In this document: positions 14,965-23,000 of the stretch, piece by piece
How the letters are laid out: the number at the start of each line of letters is the position of its first letter
How positions within the stretch are numbered: position 1 is the stretch's first letter
From: DASXSB01 sp036506275
GTDB taxonomy: Bacteria > Methylomirabilota > Methylomirabilia > Rokubacteriales > CSP1-6
NCBI GenBank assembly: GCA_036506275.1
Contig: DASXSB010000027.1
Span: 1 to 33,154 of the forward strand
Length of the DNA stretch: 33,154 nt
Direction of reading: 5' to 3'
The notes under the pieces: generated by a model
Databases searched by the model: none
Seen by the model: only the letters and a program-made list of their open reading frames with translations
What the model was told of the DNA's origin: nothing
Position numbers and translations under genes: made by a program

Positions 14965-15209
14965 GACTCCCCCTTTCCGGAGAAAACGGTTCGCTTCGAA
15001 TGGACGGCCGAAGGGGGACGCGGTGCACATCCGGTGCCGGACCCGCCGCCGCCGGCAGCGTCGGCCGGGCGCCGATCTACGCTAGATATAGAGGTCGCGT
15101 CCGCGCAGGGAACGAAAGGTGCGCCGCCCGCGCATGACACCTTGAGCCTGGCGTGACAGGCCGTCACCGTCCGTGTCGGCCGGGCGACGCGCTTGGGGCG
15201 GCCCGTAAG

Positions 15210-18200
15210 ATGGATGCGATGCCCACCCGAGCCGCCCTGGAGGCGATGGAGCCGTTCCATCCGGCCGTGCGCGACTGGTTCTTCGCCTCGTTCCCGGAGC
15301 CGACCACGCCCCAGAGCCAGGGCTGGCCGGCCATCGCCCGCGGCGACTCGACGCTGATCGTGGCGCCCACCGGCAGCGGCAAGACCCTCGCCGCCTTTCT
15401 CTGGTGCATCAACCGCCTGATGTTCGAGGCGCTGCCGCCTGCGCGCGAGCGCTGTCGGGTCCTCTACGTGTCGCCCTTGAAGGCCCTGGCCGTCGACATC
15501 GAGCGGAACCTCCGCGCACCGATCGTGGGCGTCGCCAACATGGCCTCCTTCCGGAGCGCGCCCTATCACCTTCCCGCCGTCGCCGTGCGGACGGGCGACA
15601 CGCCCGCCAACGAGCGCGCGCGGTTCAAGCGGGAGCCGGCCGACATTCTCATCACCACGCCGGAGTCGCTGTACCTGCTCCTCACCTCCACCGCGCGCGA
15701 AACGTTGCGGTCGGTGGACACCGTGATCGTCGACGAGATCCACGCCCTCGTCCCCACCAAGCGCGGCGCCCACCTGATGCTGAGCCTGGAGCGGCTCGAG
15801 CACCTCGTCGGACAACCGCTCCAGCGCATCGGCCTGTCCGCGACGCAGCGGCCGCTCGATGTCGTCGCGCGCTTCCTCGGCGGCGCCCGGCGCGCCGGGT
15901 CCGCGCCGCCGGTCGCCGCCTCCGTGCGCGACCTCGAGGTGAGCGAGATCGCGGGCGAGTTCGAGACCGGCGACGAGGACGCCGCCGTCCATCGAGACGT
16001 GACGATCGTGGACGCGCACGAGACGAAGGCGCTGCGGCTGACGGTCGAGGTCCCCGTGGAAGACATGGCGCGCATGGGGGAGCCGATCGACATCCCGAGC
16101 GGGCCGGCCGCGCAGGGACCGGTGCGGACGTCGATCTGGTCCGCGATCCATCCGCGGCTGCTGGAGCTGATCCACGCCCATCGATCCACGCTGATCTTCG
16201 TCAACAGCCGGCGCGTGGCGGAGCGGCTGGCAGGGGCGCTGAACGAGCTGGCGGGGGAGACGCTCGTCCTCGCCCACCACGGCTCCATCGCGCGCCCGCA
16301 GCGGATGGAGATCGAGGATCGCTTGAAGGCGGGCGCCGTGCGCGCGCTCGTCGCCACCTCGTCGCTGGAGCTCGGCATCGACATGGGCGCCATCGATCTC
16401 GTGATCCAGATCGAGGCGCCGCCGTCGGTGGCGAGTGGCCTTCAGCGCATCGGGCGCGGCGGTCACCACGTCAACGCCGTCAGCGAGGGCATCATCTTCC
16501 CGAAATACCGGGGAGACCTCGTCGCCTGCGCCGCCGTCACCCGTCAGATGCATCTCGGCCGCGTGGAGGCCACGCGCTACCCCCACAACCCGCTCGATGT
16601 GCTCGCCCAGCACATCGTCGCGATGGCCTCGCTCGATGCCTGGGACGTGGACGAGCTGTTCGCGGTCATCCGCCGCGCCGCGCCCTTCACCGAGCTGTCG
16701 CGCTCCGTGTTCGAGGGCGTGCTCGACATGCTGGCGGGGCGCTATCCGTCCGACGAGTTCGCGGAGCTGCGGCCGCGCGTCACCTGGGACCGCGTCGCCA
16801 ACACGCTCGTCGCGCGCGAGGGCGCGCGCCGGGTGGCGGTGGTGAACGGCGGCACCATTCCCGATCGCGGCCTCTACGGCGTGTTCCTCGCCGGCGCCAA
16901 GACGGGGACGTCGCGCGTGGGCGAGCTGGACGAGGAGATGGTGTTCGAGAGCCGGGTGGGCGAGACGTTCGTGCTCGGCGCCTCCACGTGGCGGATCGAG
17001 GAGATCACGCACGATCGCGTGCTCGTGTCGCCCGCTCCCGGGCAGCCCGGGAAAACGCCCTTCTGGCACGGCGACGGCGCCGGGCGACCGCTCGAGCTGG
17101 GGCGCGAGATCGGGCGTCTGGTGCGGACGCTGCGCCACACGTCGCCGGACGTGGCGCGGGCCACGCTGGTGGCCGAGCATGGCCTCGACACGCGCGCCGC
17201 CGAAAACCTGCTCGCGTATCTCGGCGACCAGGCCACCGCCGCCACCGTTCCCGACGACCACACGATCGTGATCGAGCGCACGCGCGACGAGCTCGGCGAC
17301 TGGCGCGTGTGCGTGCTGTCACCGCTGGGCGGCCGCATCCACGCGCCGTGGTCGATGGCGGTGGCCGCGCGCGTGCGCGACGAGCGCGGCGTGGACGTGG
17401 AGACGATGTGGGCCGACGACGGCTTCGTGGTCCGTTTCCCGGAAACCGACGCCCCGCCCGACGTGGAGCTGCTCCTGCCGCCCGCGGACGAGGTGGAAGA
17501 CCTCGTGCTCGGCCAGCTCGGCGCCACCGCGCTCTTCGCCGCCAAGTTCCGCGAGGTGGCGGCGCGCGCGTTGCTGCTGCCGCGGCGGCGTCCGGGAGGA
17601 CGGGCGCCGCTCTGGCAGCAGCGAAAGCGCGCCGCCGACCTTCTCGCGGTGGCCGCGCGCTTCGGGTCGTTTCCCATGCTGCTGGAGACGTATCGCGAGT
17701 GCCTGCGCGACGTGTTCGACATGCCGGCGCTCGTGGGCACGCTGCGCGAGGTCGAGAGCCGCCAGCTTCGGGTGGTGACCGTCGACGGCACGTCCCCGTC
17801 CCCGTTCGCGGCGTCGCTGCTGTTCGGCTACGTCGCCAATTACATCTACGAAGGCGACGCTCCCATCGCCGAACGTCGCGCCCAGGCCCTCGCCATCGAT
17901 CAGAGCCAGCTCCGCGAGCTGCTGGGAGAGGCGGAGCTGCGCGAGCTGCTCGAGGCGGACGCTCTCCACGAGGTCGAGCGCCAGCTCCAGCACCTCGACG
18001 AGCGCTACCGCGCGAAGTCGCGCGACGGGCTCCACGACCTCCTGCTCGCCATCGGCGATCTCTCCGCCGACGAAGCGGCCGCGCGCTGCGTGGGCGCGGA
18101 CACCGTGGAATGGCTCGCCGCCCTCAGCCGCGAGCGCCGCGCGGTACCACTCCCGGTCGCGGGCGAGACGCGCTACGTGGCGGTGGAGGACGCCAGTCGG

Positions 18201-19781
18201 TACCGGGACGCCCTCGGGGTGCCGATGCCGCCGGGGCTGCCGCAGACGTTCCTCGCGCCCGTCGCCGATCCGCGCGGCGACCTCGTGCATCGCTACGCGC
18301 GCACGCACGGCCCCTTCACGACGGCCGAGGTCGCGCGCCGCTACGGCATGGCGCCGGCGGCGGTGGAGGGCCTGCTGAAGCGGCTGGTGGCCACGGGCCG
18401 GCTCGTCGAAGGCGAGTTCCGGCCGGGCGGCAAGGGCCACGAGTGGTGCGACGCGGGCGTGCTCCGTGCCCTCCGTCGTCGATCGCTCGCGCGCGTTCGT
18501 CACGAGGTGGAGCCGGTGGAGCCGGCCGCGCTCGGCCGGCTCATCACGACGTGGCAAGGGGTGACGCGCCGTCGCAGCGGTCTCGACGCCCTCCTCGACG
18601 TGGTGGAGAACCTCCAGGGCGCCGCGCTTCCCGCCTCGATCCTCGAGCGCGAGATCCTGCCCGCGCGCCTGGACGGCTACAACCCGGCCGATCTCGACGC
18701 TCTCGCCGCCGCCGGGGAAGTGGTGTGGTGCGGGGTGGAGAGCCTCGGCGAGCGCGACGGTCGCGTGGCGCTCTACCTCACCGATCACCTCCAGCGTCTC
18801 TGGCGGCCGCCCACCGATCCGGGCGCGCTCGGACGCGTGGAGGCGCGCATCGTCGAGCATCTGCGAACGCACGGCGCGTCGTTCTTCGCGCCCCTCCACG
18901 CCGGCATCGGCGGCGGCTTCGAGGGCGATACCGTGCAAGCACTGTGGAATCTCGTGTGGAAGGGTCTCGTCACGAACGACACCTTCCACGCCCTGCGCGC
19001 CTTCACCGCCCGCGTCGAGCGCCACGATCGTCGCGCCCGCCGCGCCCGGCGCGCGTTCCGATCACGCCGCGCCGTCCCGCCCGCGGGCGAGGGCCGCTGG
19101 TCGCTCACGACGGCGCGGATGGCCGGGGTGGCGAGCGCCACGGAGTGGAGCGCTGCCGTCGCCCAGCAGTTGCTCGCGCGCTACGGCATCGTCACCCGTG
19201 AGTCGGTCGCCGCGGAGTGGATACCGGGCGGGTTCACGGCCATCTACGAAGTGCTGAAGGCCCTCGAGGACGCGGGGCGCATCCGTCGCGGCTACTTCGC
19301 GACCGGCGTCGGCGCCGCACAGTTCGCGCTGCCCGCGGCCCTCGAGCAGCTCCGCGCCCTGCGCGACGATCCCGAGCACCCGGAGGTCGTGCACCTCGCC
19401 GCCACCGATCCCGCCAACCCGTACGGCGCCATCCTCAAGTGGCCCGGTCTCGACGTCGGGGCCGGGCGGGGCCCGAGCCGCTCCGTGGGCGCGACCGTCA
19501 TCCTCGTGAACGGCGCCTGCGCCGCCTACGTCGCGCGCGGCGGGCGCCTTCTCTCCGTGTACCTTCCCGACGACGAGCCGCAGCGATCCACCTTCGGGCG
19601 CGCGATCGCCGACGAGCTCGCCGCCCTCGCGCTGTCCGGCCTCCACCGCGGGCTCCTTGTAGGCGAGATCAACGGCGTTCCCGCCGGCGCGCACCCGCTG
19701 GCGCCGTATCTCGTCGAAAGCGGCTTCGCGGCGTCCGCGCTGGGCTTCGCGGTGACGCGCCGGACCGTCGCTCCCGCCTGA
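15210..19781 (+). CDS. lhr: Lhr-family ATP-dependent DNA helicase
   Basis: About 1,523 residues, the usual full length for long Lhr helicases. The superfamily 2 core has APTGSGKT (near 52-59), VSPLKALAVDIERNL, TTPESLYLLL, DEIH (near 175), GLSATQ (near 208), then helicase domain 2 with FVNSRRVAERLA, ATSSLELGIDMGAID and QRIGRGGH. The rest matches the Lhr-specific winged-helix and beta-barrel region (NGGTIPDRGLYGVFL, FVLGASTWRIEEIT) and a long C-terminal extension. Lhr translocates on single-stranded DNA, unwinds RNA:DNA hybrids and is linked to DNA damage response. A Nei/Fpg glycosylase gene follows after 10 bases, as in mycobacteria. The exact ATG (15210 or 15219) is open; a TAAGAT at 15206-15211 could give a leaderless mRNA from 15219. 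Confidence 0.93.
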   Translation: MDAMPTRAALEAMEPFHPAVRDWFFASFPEPTTPQSQGWPAIARGDSTLIVAPTGSGKTLAAFLWCINRLMFEALPPARERCRVLYVSPLKALAVDIERNLRAPIVGVANMASFRSAPYHLPAVAVRTGDTPANERARFKREPADILITTPESLYLLLTSTARETLRSVDTVIVDEIHALVPTKRGAHLMLSLERLEHLVGQPLQRIGLSATQRPLDVVARFLGGARRAGSAPPVAASVRDLEVSEIAGEFETGDEDAAVHRDVTIVDAHETKALRLTVEVPVEDMARMGEPIDIPSGPAAQGPVRTSIWSAIHPRLLELIHAHRSTLIFVNSRRVAERLAGALNELAGETLVLAHHGSIARPQRMEIEDRLKAGAVRALVATSSLELGIDMGAIDLVIQIEAPPSVASGLQRIGRGGHHVNAVSEGIIFPKYRGDLVACAAVTRQMHLGRVEATRYPHNPLDVLAQHIVAMASLDAWDVDELFAVIRRAAPFTELSRSVFEGVLDMLAGRYPSDEFAELRPRVTWDRVANTLVAREGARRVAVVNGGTIPDRGLYGVFLAGAKTGTSRVGELDEEMVFESRVGETFVLGASTWRIEEITHDRVLVSPAPGQPGKTPFWHGDGAGRPLELGREIGRLVRTLRHTSPDVARATLVAEHGLDTRAAENLLAYLGDQATAATVPDDHTIVIERTRDELGDWRVCVLSPLGGRIHAPWSMAVAARVRDERGVDVETMWADDGFVVRFPETDAPPDVELLLPPADEVEDLVLGQLGATALFAAKFREVAARALLLPRRRPGGRAPLWQQRKRAADLLAVAARFGSFPMLLETYRECLRDVFDMPALVGTLREVESRQLRVVTVDGTSPSPFAASLLFGYVANYIYEGDAPIAERRAQALAIDQSQLRELLGEAELRELLEADALHEVERQLQHLDERYRAKSRDGLHDLLLAIGDLSADEAAARCVGADTVEWLAALSRERRAVPLPVAGETRYVAVEDASRYRDALGVPMPPGLPQTFLAPVADPRGDLVHRYARTHGPFTTAEVARRYGMAPAAVEGLLKRLVATGRLVEGEFRPGGKGHEWCDAGVLRALRRRSLARVRHEVEPVEPAALGRLITTWQGVTRRRSGLDALLDVVENLQGAALPASILEREILPARLDGYNPADLDALAAAGEVVWCGVESLGERDGRVALYLTDHLQRLWRPPTDPGALGRVEARIVEHLRTHGASFFAPLHAGIGGGFEGDTVQALWNLVWKGLVTNDTFHALRAFTARVERHDRRARRARRAFRSRRAVPPAGEGRWSLTTARMAGVASATEWSAAVAQQLLARYGIVTRESVAAEWIPGGFTAIYEVLKALEDAGRIRRGYFATGVGAAQFALPAALEQLRALRDDPEHPEVVHLAATDPANPYGAILKWPGLDVGAGRGPSRSVGATVILVNGACAAYVARGGRLLSVYLPDDEPQRSTFGRAIADELAALALSGLHRGLLVGEINGVPAGAHPLAPYLVESGFAASALGFAVTRRTVAPA

Positions 19782-19791
19782 TCCCGCTCCC

Positions 19792-20634
19792 ATGCCCGAA
19801 GGCGACACCATCCACCGGGCGGCGACGATGCTCCACCGCGCGCTTGCCGGCAAGACTGTTACCCGCTTCGAGTCCGTCTTCCCCGCCCTCCTTCGGATTC
19901 ACGCCGATACGCCGGTCACCGGCCGTCGCATCGAGGGCGTGAGCGCCACCGGCAAGCATCTCGTCATTCGCTTCGGGGACGATCTCGTCCTCCGCACGCA
20001 CATGCGGATGAACGGAAGCTGGCACATCTATCGACCGTCCGAGCGCTGGCACCGCCGCCGGGACGACATGCGGATCGTCATCGGCACCGACGACTTCGTG
20101 GCCGTCGCCTTCACCGTCCCCGTGGCCGAGTTCCACAGCGAGCGCTCGCTCGCGCGCCGTCTCGGCACGCTCGGCCCCGATCTCCTCGGTGCCGATCTCG
20201 ACGCCGACGAAGCCGTGCGTCGCCTGCGACGACACGGGGAGGAGGCGGTCGGGACCGTGATGATCGATCAGCGCGTGATGGCGGGCGCGGGCAACATCTT
20301 CCGGTGCGAGACGCTCTTTGCGTGCGGGGTGGACCCGTTCACGCCGGTGCGGTGGCTGTCCGACGCGCAGCTCCACGCGATCGTCGCCACCGCGCGCCGT
20401 CTGCTCGCCCGCCACACGGTGGAGGGACGCGCGCAGGGGGCGATGGGAGCCCGCGTGGGCGCGGCTGGTGGCGCGGGGCTGTCCGTCTACGGTCGCGCGG
20501 GCGCACCGTGCCGCGCGTGCGGGACGCCGATCGCCTATCGCAAGGCGGGACCGACGGCGCGGTCGACGTACTGGTGCCCGCGCTGCCAGCCGGCGTCCAT
20601 CATCCCCGCTGGCGAGCGCCCGGCCGCGAGATGA
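19792..20634 (+). CDS. nei: Fpg/Nei-family DNA glycosylase (endonuclease VIII-like)
   Basis: 280 residues beginning MPEGDTIHRAA: after Met removal, Pro1 and Glu2 are the catalytic residues, and DTIHRA favours the Nei branch over Fpg. TGKHLVIRF near 50 carries the conserved lysine, RTHMRMNGSW follows, the helix-two-turn-helix is DQRVMAGAGNIFRCE near 160-175, and a C-terminal zinc finger has CRACG ... YWCPRC with the usual spacing after SVYGRAG. It removes oxidised pyrimidines and cuts the strand by beta/delta elimination. It is 10 bases after lhr, so the two should be co-expressed for DNA repair. Its last 35 bases are overlapped on the other strand by the small ORF at 20600-20725. Confidence 0.92.
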   Translation: MPEGDTIHRAATMLHRALAGKTVTRFESVFPALLRIHADTPVTGRRIEGVSATGKHLVIRFGDDLVLRTHMRMNGSWHIYRPSERWHRRRDDMRIVIGTDDFVAVAFTVPVAEFHSERSLARRLGTLGPDLLGADLDADEAVRRLRRHGEEAVGTVMIDQRVMAGAGNIFRCETLFACGVDPFTPVRWLSDAQLHAIVATARRLLARHTVEGRAQGAMGARVGAAGGAGLSVYGRAGAPCRACGTPIAYRKAGPTARSTYWCPRCQPASIIPAGERPAAR

Positions 20635-20725
20635 GCCACCAGTGCCAGAGGAAGCACGCGACGAAGCCGATCACCGCCGCCGCGGACAGCATCAGCGCCG
20701 CCACCCACCACGTCGCGCACATCAT
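20600..20725 (-). CDS. 41-residue single-pass membrane protein, coupled to the rRNA methyltransferase
   Basis: Read from the ATG at 20725, which overlaps the methyltransferase stop by 4 bases (ATGA). The peptide runs MMCATWWVAALML, SAAAVIGFVACFL, WHWWLISRP and a short basic tail. Residues about 6-32 make one strong hydrophobic helix framed by Trp residues (WW near the start, WHWW at the end), as at a membrane interface, with Arg/Gln-rich residues after it. The 4-base overlap is the same coupling seen between annotated genes in this window. It is too short for homology by eye and I do not recognise it. Some base use is constrained by the antisense nei end. Chance reading of GC-rich DNA remains possible. 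Confidence 0.5.
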   Translation of the reverse strand: MMCATWWVAALMLSAAAVIGFVACFLWHWWLISRPGARQRG

Positions 20726-21453
20726 CGCTGTGTCCCGCCGTCCTCCCGTTCCAGCCGGACGTCCAGTGGGGGCACGTCCCCGGTCCCTCGTAGAGTATCA
20801 GGCCACGCGCGCATCGACGCTTCCACCTGGAGCGTCTCGCGCGACCCCGCCACCGTCAGTCGCTGTCCCCATTCCGTGCGATAGGGCACGCCCGCCGGTC
20901 CGAGCACCTTCACCTCCGTGATGGCGATTCCGGCGGCGGCGTACGCCGGCGCCAGCACGCGCTCGACGTAGTCGCGCGTGACGGTGGGGAGCGCAAGCGT
21001 CTCCACCAGCGCCTCGTCCGTGAACAGCGTGAAGTTTAGGAGCAGGGACAGGCGCGCCTCCGCGCCTCCCGCCCGGCGGATCTCCGCCAGCAGAGCGGGA
21101 TCGGGCGCGACGAGACCGCGCAAGAGCGTGCCCCACGGAAAATTCACGAAGACGTGAGCAGCGACGCCGGCCAGCTCCTCCGGCAGCCGCTCGGCGGCGG
21201 CGATGACGTAGAGCACGTTGGGAAGGCCGCCCCGCGCCGGCTTGCGCCGCGCCTTCGCGGAGTATTCGCGGAGGTTGTCGCGGTTGGTGTCGACGCCGAT
21301 GACGAGGACGTCCGGATGGCGCCGGGCGGCGTCGTAGGCAAAGACGCCGTTGCCGGTGCCGAGGTCGAGCCAGACTTCGCGGAACCCCGAGCGCAGCGCC
21401 GCGAGGGCGGTGTGGTCGAGCGCGAGTCGCCGGCGGCCGGCGATGACCTCCAT
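20722..21453 (-). CDS. NpmA/KamB-like 16S rRNA (adenine-1408-N1) methyltransferase homologue
   Basis: 243 residues. The SAM-binding core has WLDLGTGNGVFAY (D30), VIGVDTNRDNL (D55) and VIAAAERLP (E88). KARRKPARGGLPNVLYVIAAA and VNFPWGTLLRG (W107) closely match NpmA as I remember it, with the same numbering at D30, D55, E88 and W107. A second tryptophan, W195 in YRTEWGQRL, corresponds to the other Trp that NpmA uses to hold the flipped A1408. This family methylates N1 of A1408 in the decoding site of 16S rRNA and blocks many aminoglycosides. Here the gene looks resident: base use matches its neighbours, no mobile element is near, and it faces rsmI, which modifies C1402 a few bases away. It may be housekeeping or intrinsic resistance. 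Confidence 0.82.
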   Translation of the reverse strand: MEVIAGRRRLALDHTALAALRSGFREVWLDLGTGNGVFAYDAARRHPDVLVIGVDTNRDNLREYSAKARRKPARGGLPNVLYVIAAAERLPEELAGVAAHVFVNFPWGTLLRGLVAPDPALLAEIRRAGGAEARLSLLLNFTLFTDEALVETLALPTVTRDYVERVLAPAYAAAGIAITEVKVLGPAGVPYRTEWGQRLTVAGSRETLQVEASMRAWPDTLRGTGDVPPLDVRLEREDGGTQR

Positions 21454-21470
21454 GGCGTGTAGCGCGACTG

Positions 21471-21477
21471 TACTATA
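21471..21477. promoter_or_regulatory. Back-to-back -10 elements between rsmI and the A1408 methyltransferase
   Basis: TACTATA reads as TACTAT (21471-21476) on the plus strand and TATAGT (21477-21472) on the minus. On the plus strand it lies 6 bases from the rsmI ATG, so that mRNA would be leaderless. Neither side has a good -35. The same TACTATACC recurs at 28309. Confidence 0.4.
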
Positions 21478-21482
21478 CCGGC

Positions 21483-22232
21483 ATGACGGAGCCGACGGCG
21501 GCGGGAACGCTCTACGTGGTGGGCACGCCGGTCGGCAATCTCGAGGACATGAGCCTGCGCGCGCTCCGCATCCTGCGCGAGGTCGATCTCATCGCGTGCG
21601 AGGACACGCGGGTGGCGCGGCGGATGCTGGTGCGGCACGGCATCGCCACCGCCACCACGAGCTACTTCGAGCACAACAAGCACGCCAAGGGCCGCCACCT
21701 GCTCGGCCTCCTCGAGCGGGGCGGCCAGGTGGCGCTCGTCACCGACGCCGGCACGCCGGGGATCTCGGATCCCGGCGCCGATCTCGTGCGCCTCGCGCGC
21801 GAGGCCGGCATCCGCGTGGTGCCCATTCCCGGCCCATCGGCGGTGGCGACGCTGCTGTCCGCGTGCGGGCTGCCTGCCGACCGCTTCGTCTTCGCGGGCT
21901 TCCTGCCCGTGAAGAGCGGCCGCCGGCAGACGCGTCTCCGCGAGCTGCAGGCTCTGGACTGGCCGATCGTCCTCTACGAGTCCTGTCACCGCATCCGCCG
22001 CACGCTCGATGATCTGAAGACGGCGTGGGGCGATCGTCACGTCGTCGTGGGGCGCGAGCTCACCAAGCTCTACGAGGAGATCTTCGGCGGGCGGATCTCG
22101 GAGGTGCGCGATCGCCCGTCCATCGTCAACGCGCGCGGCGAGTTCGTGGTGGTGGTGGCGCCGCGGGGGCGAGAGACAGCACCCGCCGCGGAGGCGGTAG
22201 CGGTGGGCAGCGAGGACGACGACGAGGAGTGA
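21483..22232 (+). CDS. rsmI: 16S rRNA (cytidine-1402-2'-O)-methyltransferase RsmI
   Basis: 249 residues of the tetrapyrrole-methylase fold. LYVVGTPVGNLEDMSLRAL at residues 10-28 is the diagnostic RsmI start, followed by VDLIACEDTRVARRML, SYFEHNKHAKG, VTDAGTPGISDPG, IPGPSAVATLLSACG, FVFAGFLPVKSGRR, LYESCHRIRRTL and VGRELTKLYEEIFGG. RsmI adds the 2'-O-methyl of m4Cm1402 in the 16S decoding centre with SAM, tuning start-codon choice and fidelity. The ATG is only 6 bases after a TACTAT -10, consistent with a leaderless transcript. It is divergent from the A1408 methyltransferase with 29 bases between start codons. The acidic C-terminal tail (SEDDDEE) is unremarkable. Confidence 0.96.
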   Translation: MTEPTAAGTLYVVGTPVGNLEDMSLRALRILREVDLIACEDTRVARRMLVRHGIATATTSYFEHNKHAKGRHLLGLLERGGQVALVTDAGTPGISDPGADLVRLAREAGIRVVPIPGPSAVATLLSACGLPADRFVFAGFLPVKSGRRQTRLRELQALDWPIVLYESCHRIRRTLDDLKTAWGDRHVVVGRELTKLYEEIFGGRISEVRDRPSIVNARGEFVVVVAPRGRETAPAAEAVAVGSEDDDEE

Positions 22233-22247
22233 GGGCGCGCTCCCGCG

Positions 22248-22469
22248 TCAGCGGCGGATCAGCGCCACCAGCTCCTGCGACGTCGGCATCCGGCCCATCT
22301 GCTTCCTGGAGAACACCACGCGGCCATCGACCAGCACGTCGAGCTGACCGTATCCGCCCCACTTGATCCGGGGCGAGACGTGGAGATCGCGCTCGAGCTC
22401 GCTCTTGAGGCGCCCGGCCTCACGGCGGATGTCCCCTCAGACGAAACAGCGCTTGATCTCGATGTTCAT
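22248..22469 (-). CDS. SelW/Rdx-like candidate selenoprotein with in-frame UGA
   Basis: If the TGA at 22439-22437 is read as selenocysteine (U), one frame gives 73 residues from an ATG (22469) with GGGGAGGGG upstream to a TGA at 22248. The start is MNIEIKRCFVUGDIRRE: C8-F-V-U11 is the CxxU redox motif of SelW/SelT/SelH (Rdx) proteins, on the first strand-to-helix turn where cysteine homologues have CxxC. The rest keeps the family plan: helix RLKSELERDL, then IKWGGYGQLDVLVDGRVVFSRKQMGRMPTSQEL, like the G-x-F-E-V-x-V-D-G and S-K-K-x-G-x-x-P stretch of Rdx proteins. Such proteins are thiol oxidoreductases of poorly known substrate. A hairpin fitting bacterial SECIS rules follows the UGA. Alternatives: nonsense pseudogene or sequence error. 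Confidence 0.72.
22406..22436 (-). promoter_or_regulatory. Candidate bacterial SECIS element
   Basis: After the in-frame UGA, 14 bases lead to the stem TGAGGC (22422-22417), loop CGGGC and GCCTCA (22411-22406). The apical loop begins 20 bases past the UGA and has a G in its first two positions, both within the known range for bacterial SECIS hairpins recognised by SelB. The whole hairpin lies in coding sequence, as in bacteria. Confidence 0.45.
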
Positions 22470-22520
22470 GAGCCCCTCCCCTTCCAGCGTCTCACGCTCG
22501 CCGCGGGCGCGCGAGCGGGC

Positions 22521-23000
22521 TCAGGGCGGCAGCATCGCGAGCAGGCGGTCGAGCCCGCGCTCCAGGTAGCGGCGGATGTCGTCGCGGCAGGCGCGGTACG
22601 CCTCCTCTCCCTGCCCGACGGGATCGGCGACGTCGCCCGCGTCGCCGGCGAACTCGCGGAGCGTGAAGCGCGGCGCCCGCACGTCCTCGAACGTCGAGAG
22701 CTGCGCCTTCTGGTCGGCGGTCATGGTGAGGATCAGATCGGCTTCCGCGAGCAGCTCGGGATGCTGGCGAAGCGCGGTGGACGTGAGCGTCTGCTCGCCG
22801 AGGTGAATCCCGTCCTCGCGCAGGACGATGCGGGCGTCGAGCGACGGAATCATGCCGTCGCGCGCGCGGGGGCCGATGCCGGCCGAGCGCACCCGCACCT
22901 CGGCGCGGCCGTTGCGCTCGACGAGGAGCTTCTCCAGCAGCACGTGGGCCATGATGCTCCGGCACGTGTTGGCGTGGCAGACGAGGAGAACGGTGCTCAC
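22521..23000 (-). CDS. Low-molecular-weight protein tyrosine phosphatase / arsenate-reductase-like protein
   Basis: 159 residues from the GTG at 23000, which shares GTGA with the SDR stop and has GGGAGGAG upstream. The N-terminal P-loop VCHANTCRS has the CX5R signature (C8, R14). The general acid Asp is in DVADPVGQGEEAYRAC (D126-P127), and SAGIGPRARDGM and ADLILTMTADQK match the family. LMW phosphatases dephosphorylate phosphotyrosine, often of exopolysaccharide tyrosine kinases; the same fold gives thioredoxin-coupled arsenate reductases. The extra Cys13 inside the loop (NTCR) is also present in phosphatases of this class, so I favour phosphatase. It lies between an SDR gene and the SelW-like gene in one transcription direction. 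Confidence 0.85.
   Translation of the reverse strand: MSTVLLVCHANTCRSIMAHVLLEKLLVERNGRAEVRVRSAGIGPRARDGMIPSLDARIVLREDGIHLGEQTLTSTALRQHPELLAEADLILTMTADQKAQLSTFEDVRAPRFTLREFAGDAGDVADPVGQGEEAYRACRDDIRRYLERGLDRLLAMLPP

Noticed and set aside
15404..19201. A 1,265-codon plus-strand frame inside lhr
   Set aside because: Arg-rich, no motif, second frame of a gene with complete helicase motifs.
22126..22362. 78-residue minus-strand frame over the SelW-like region
   Set aside because: Lacks an SD, is Arg/Pro-rich and shares only the wrong frame with the selenoprotein candidate.
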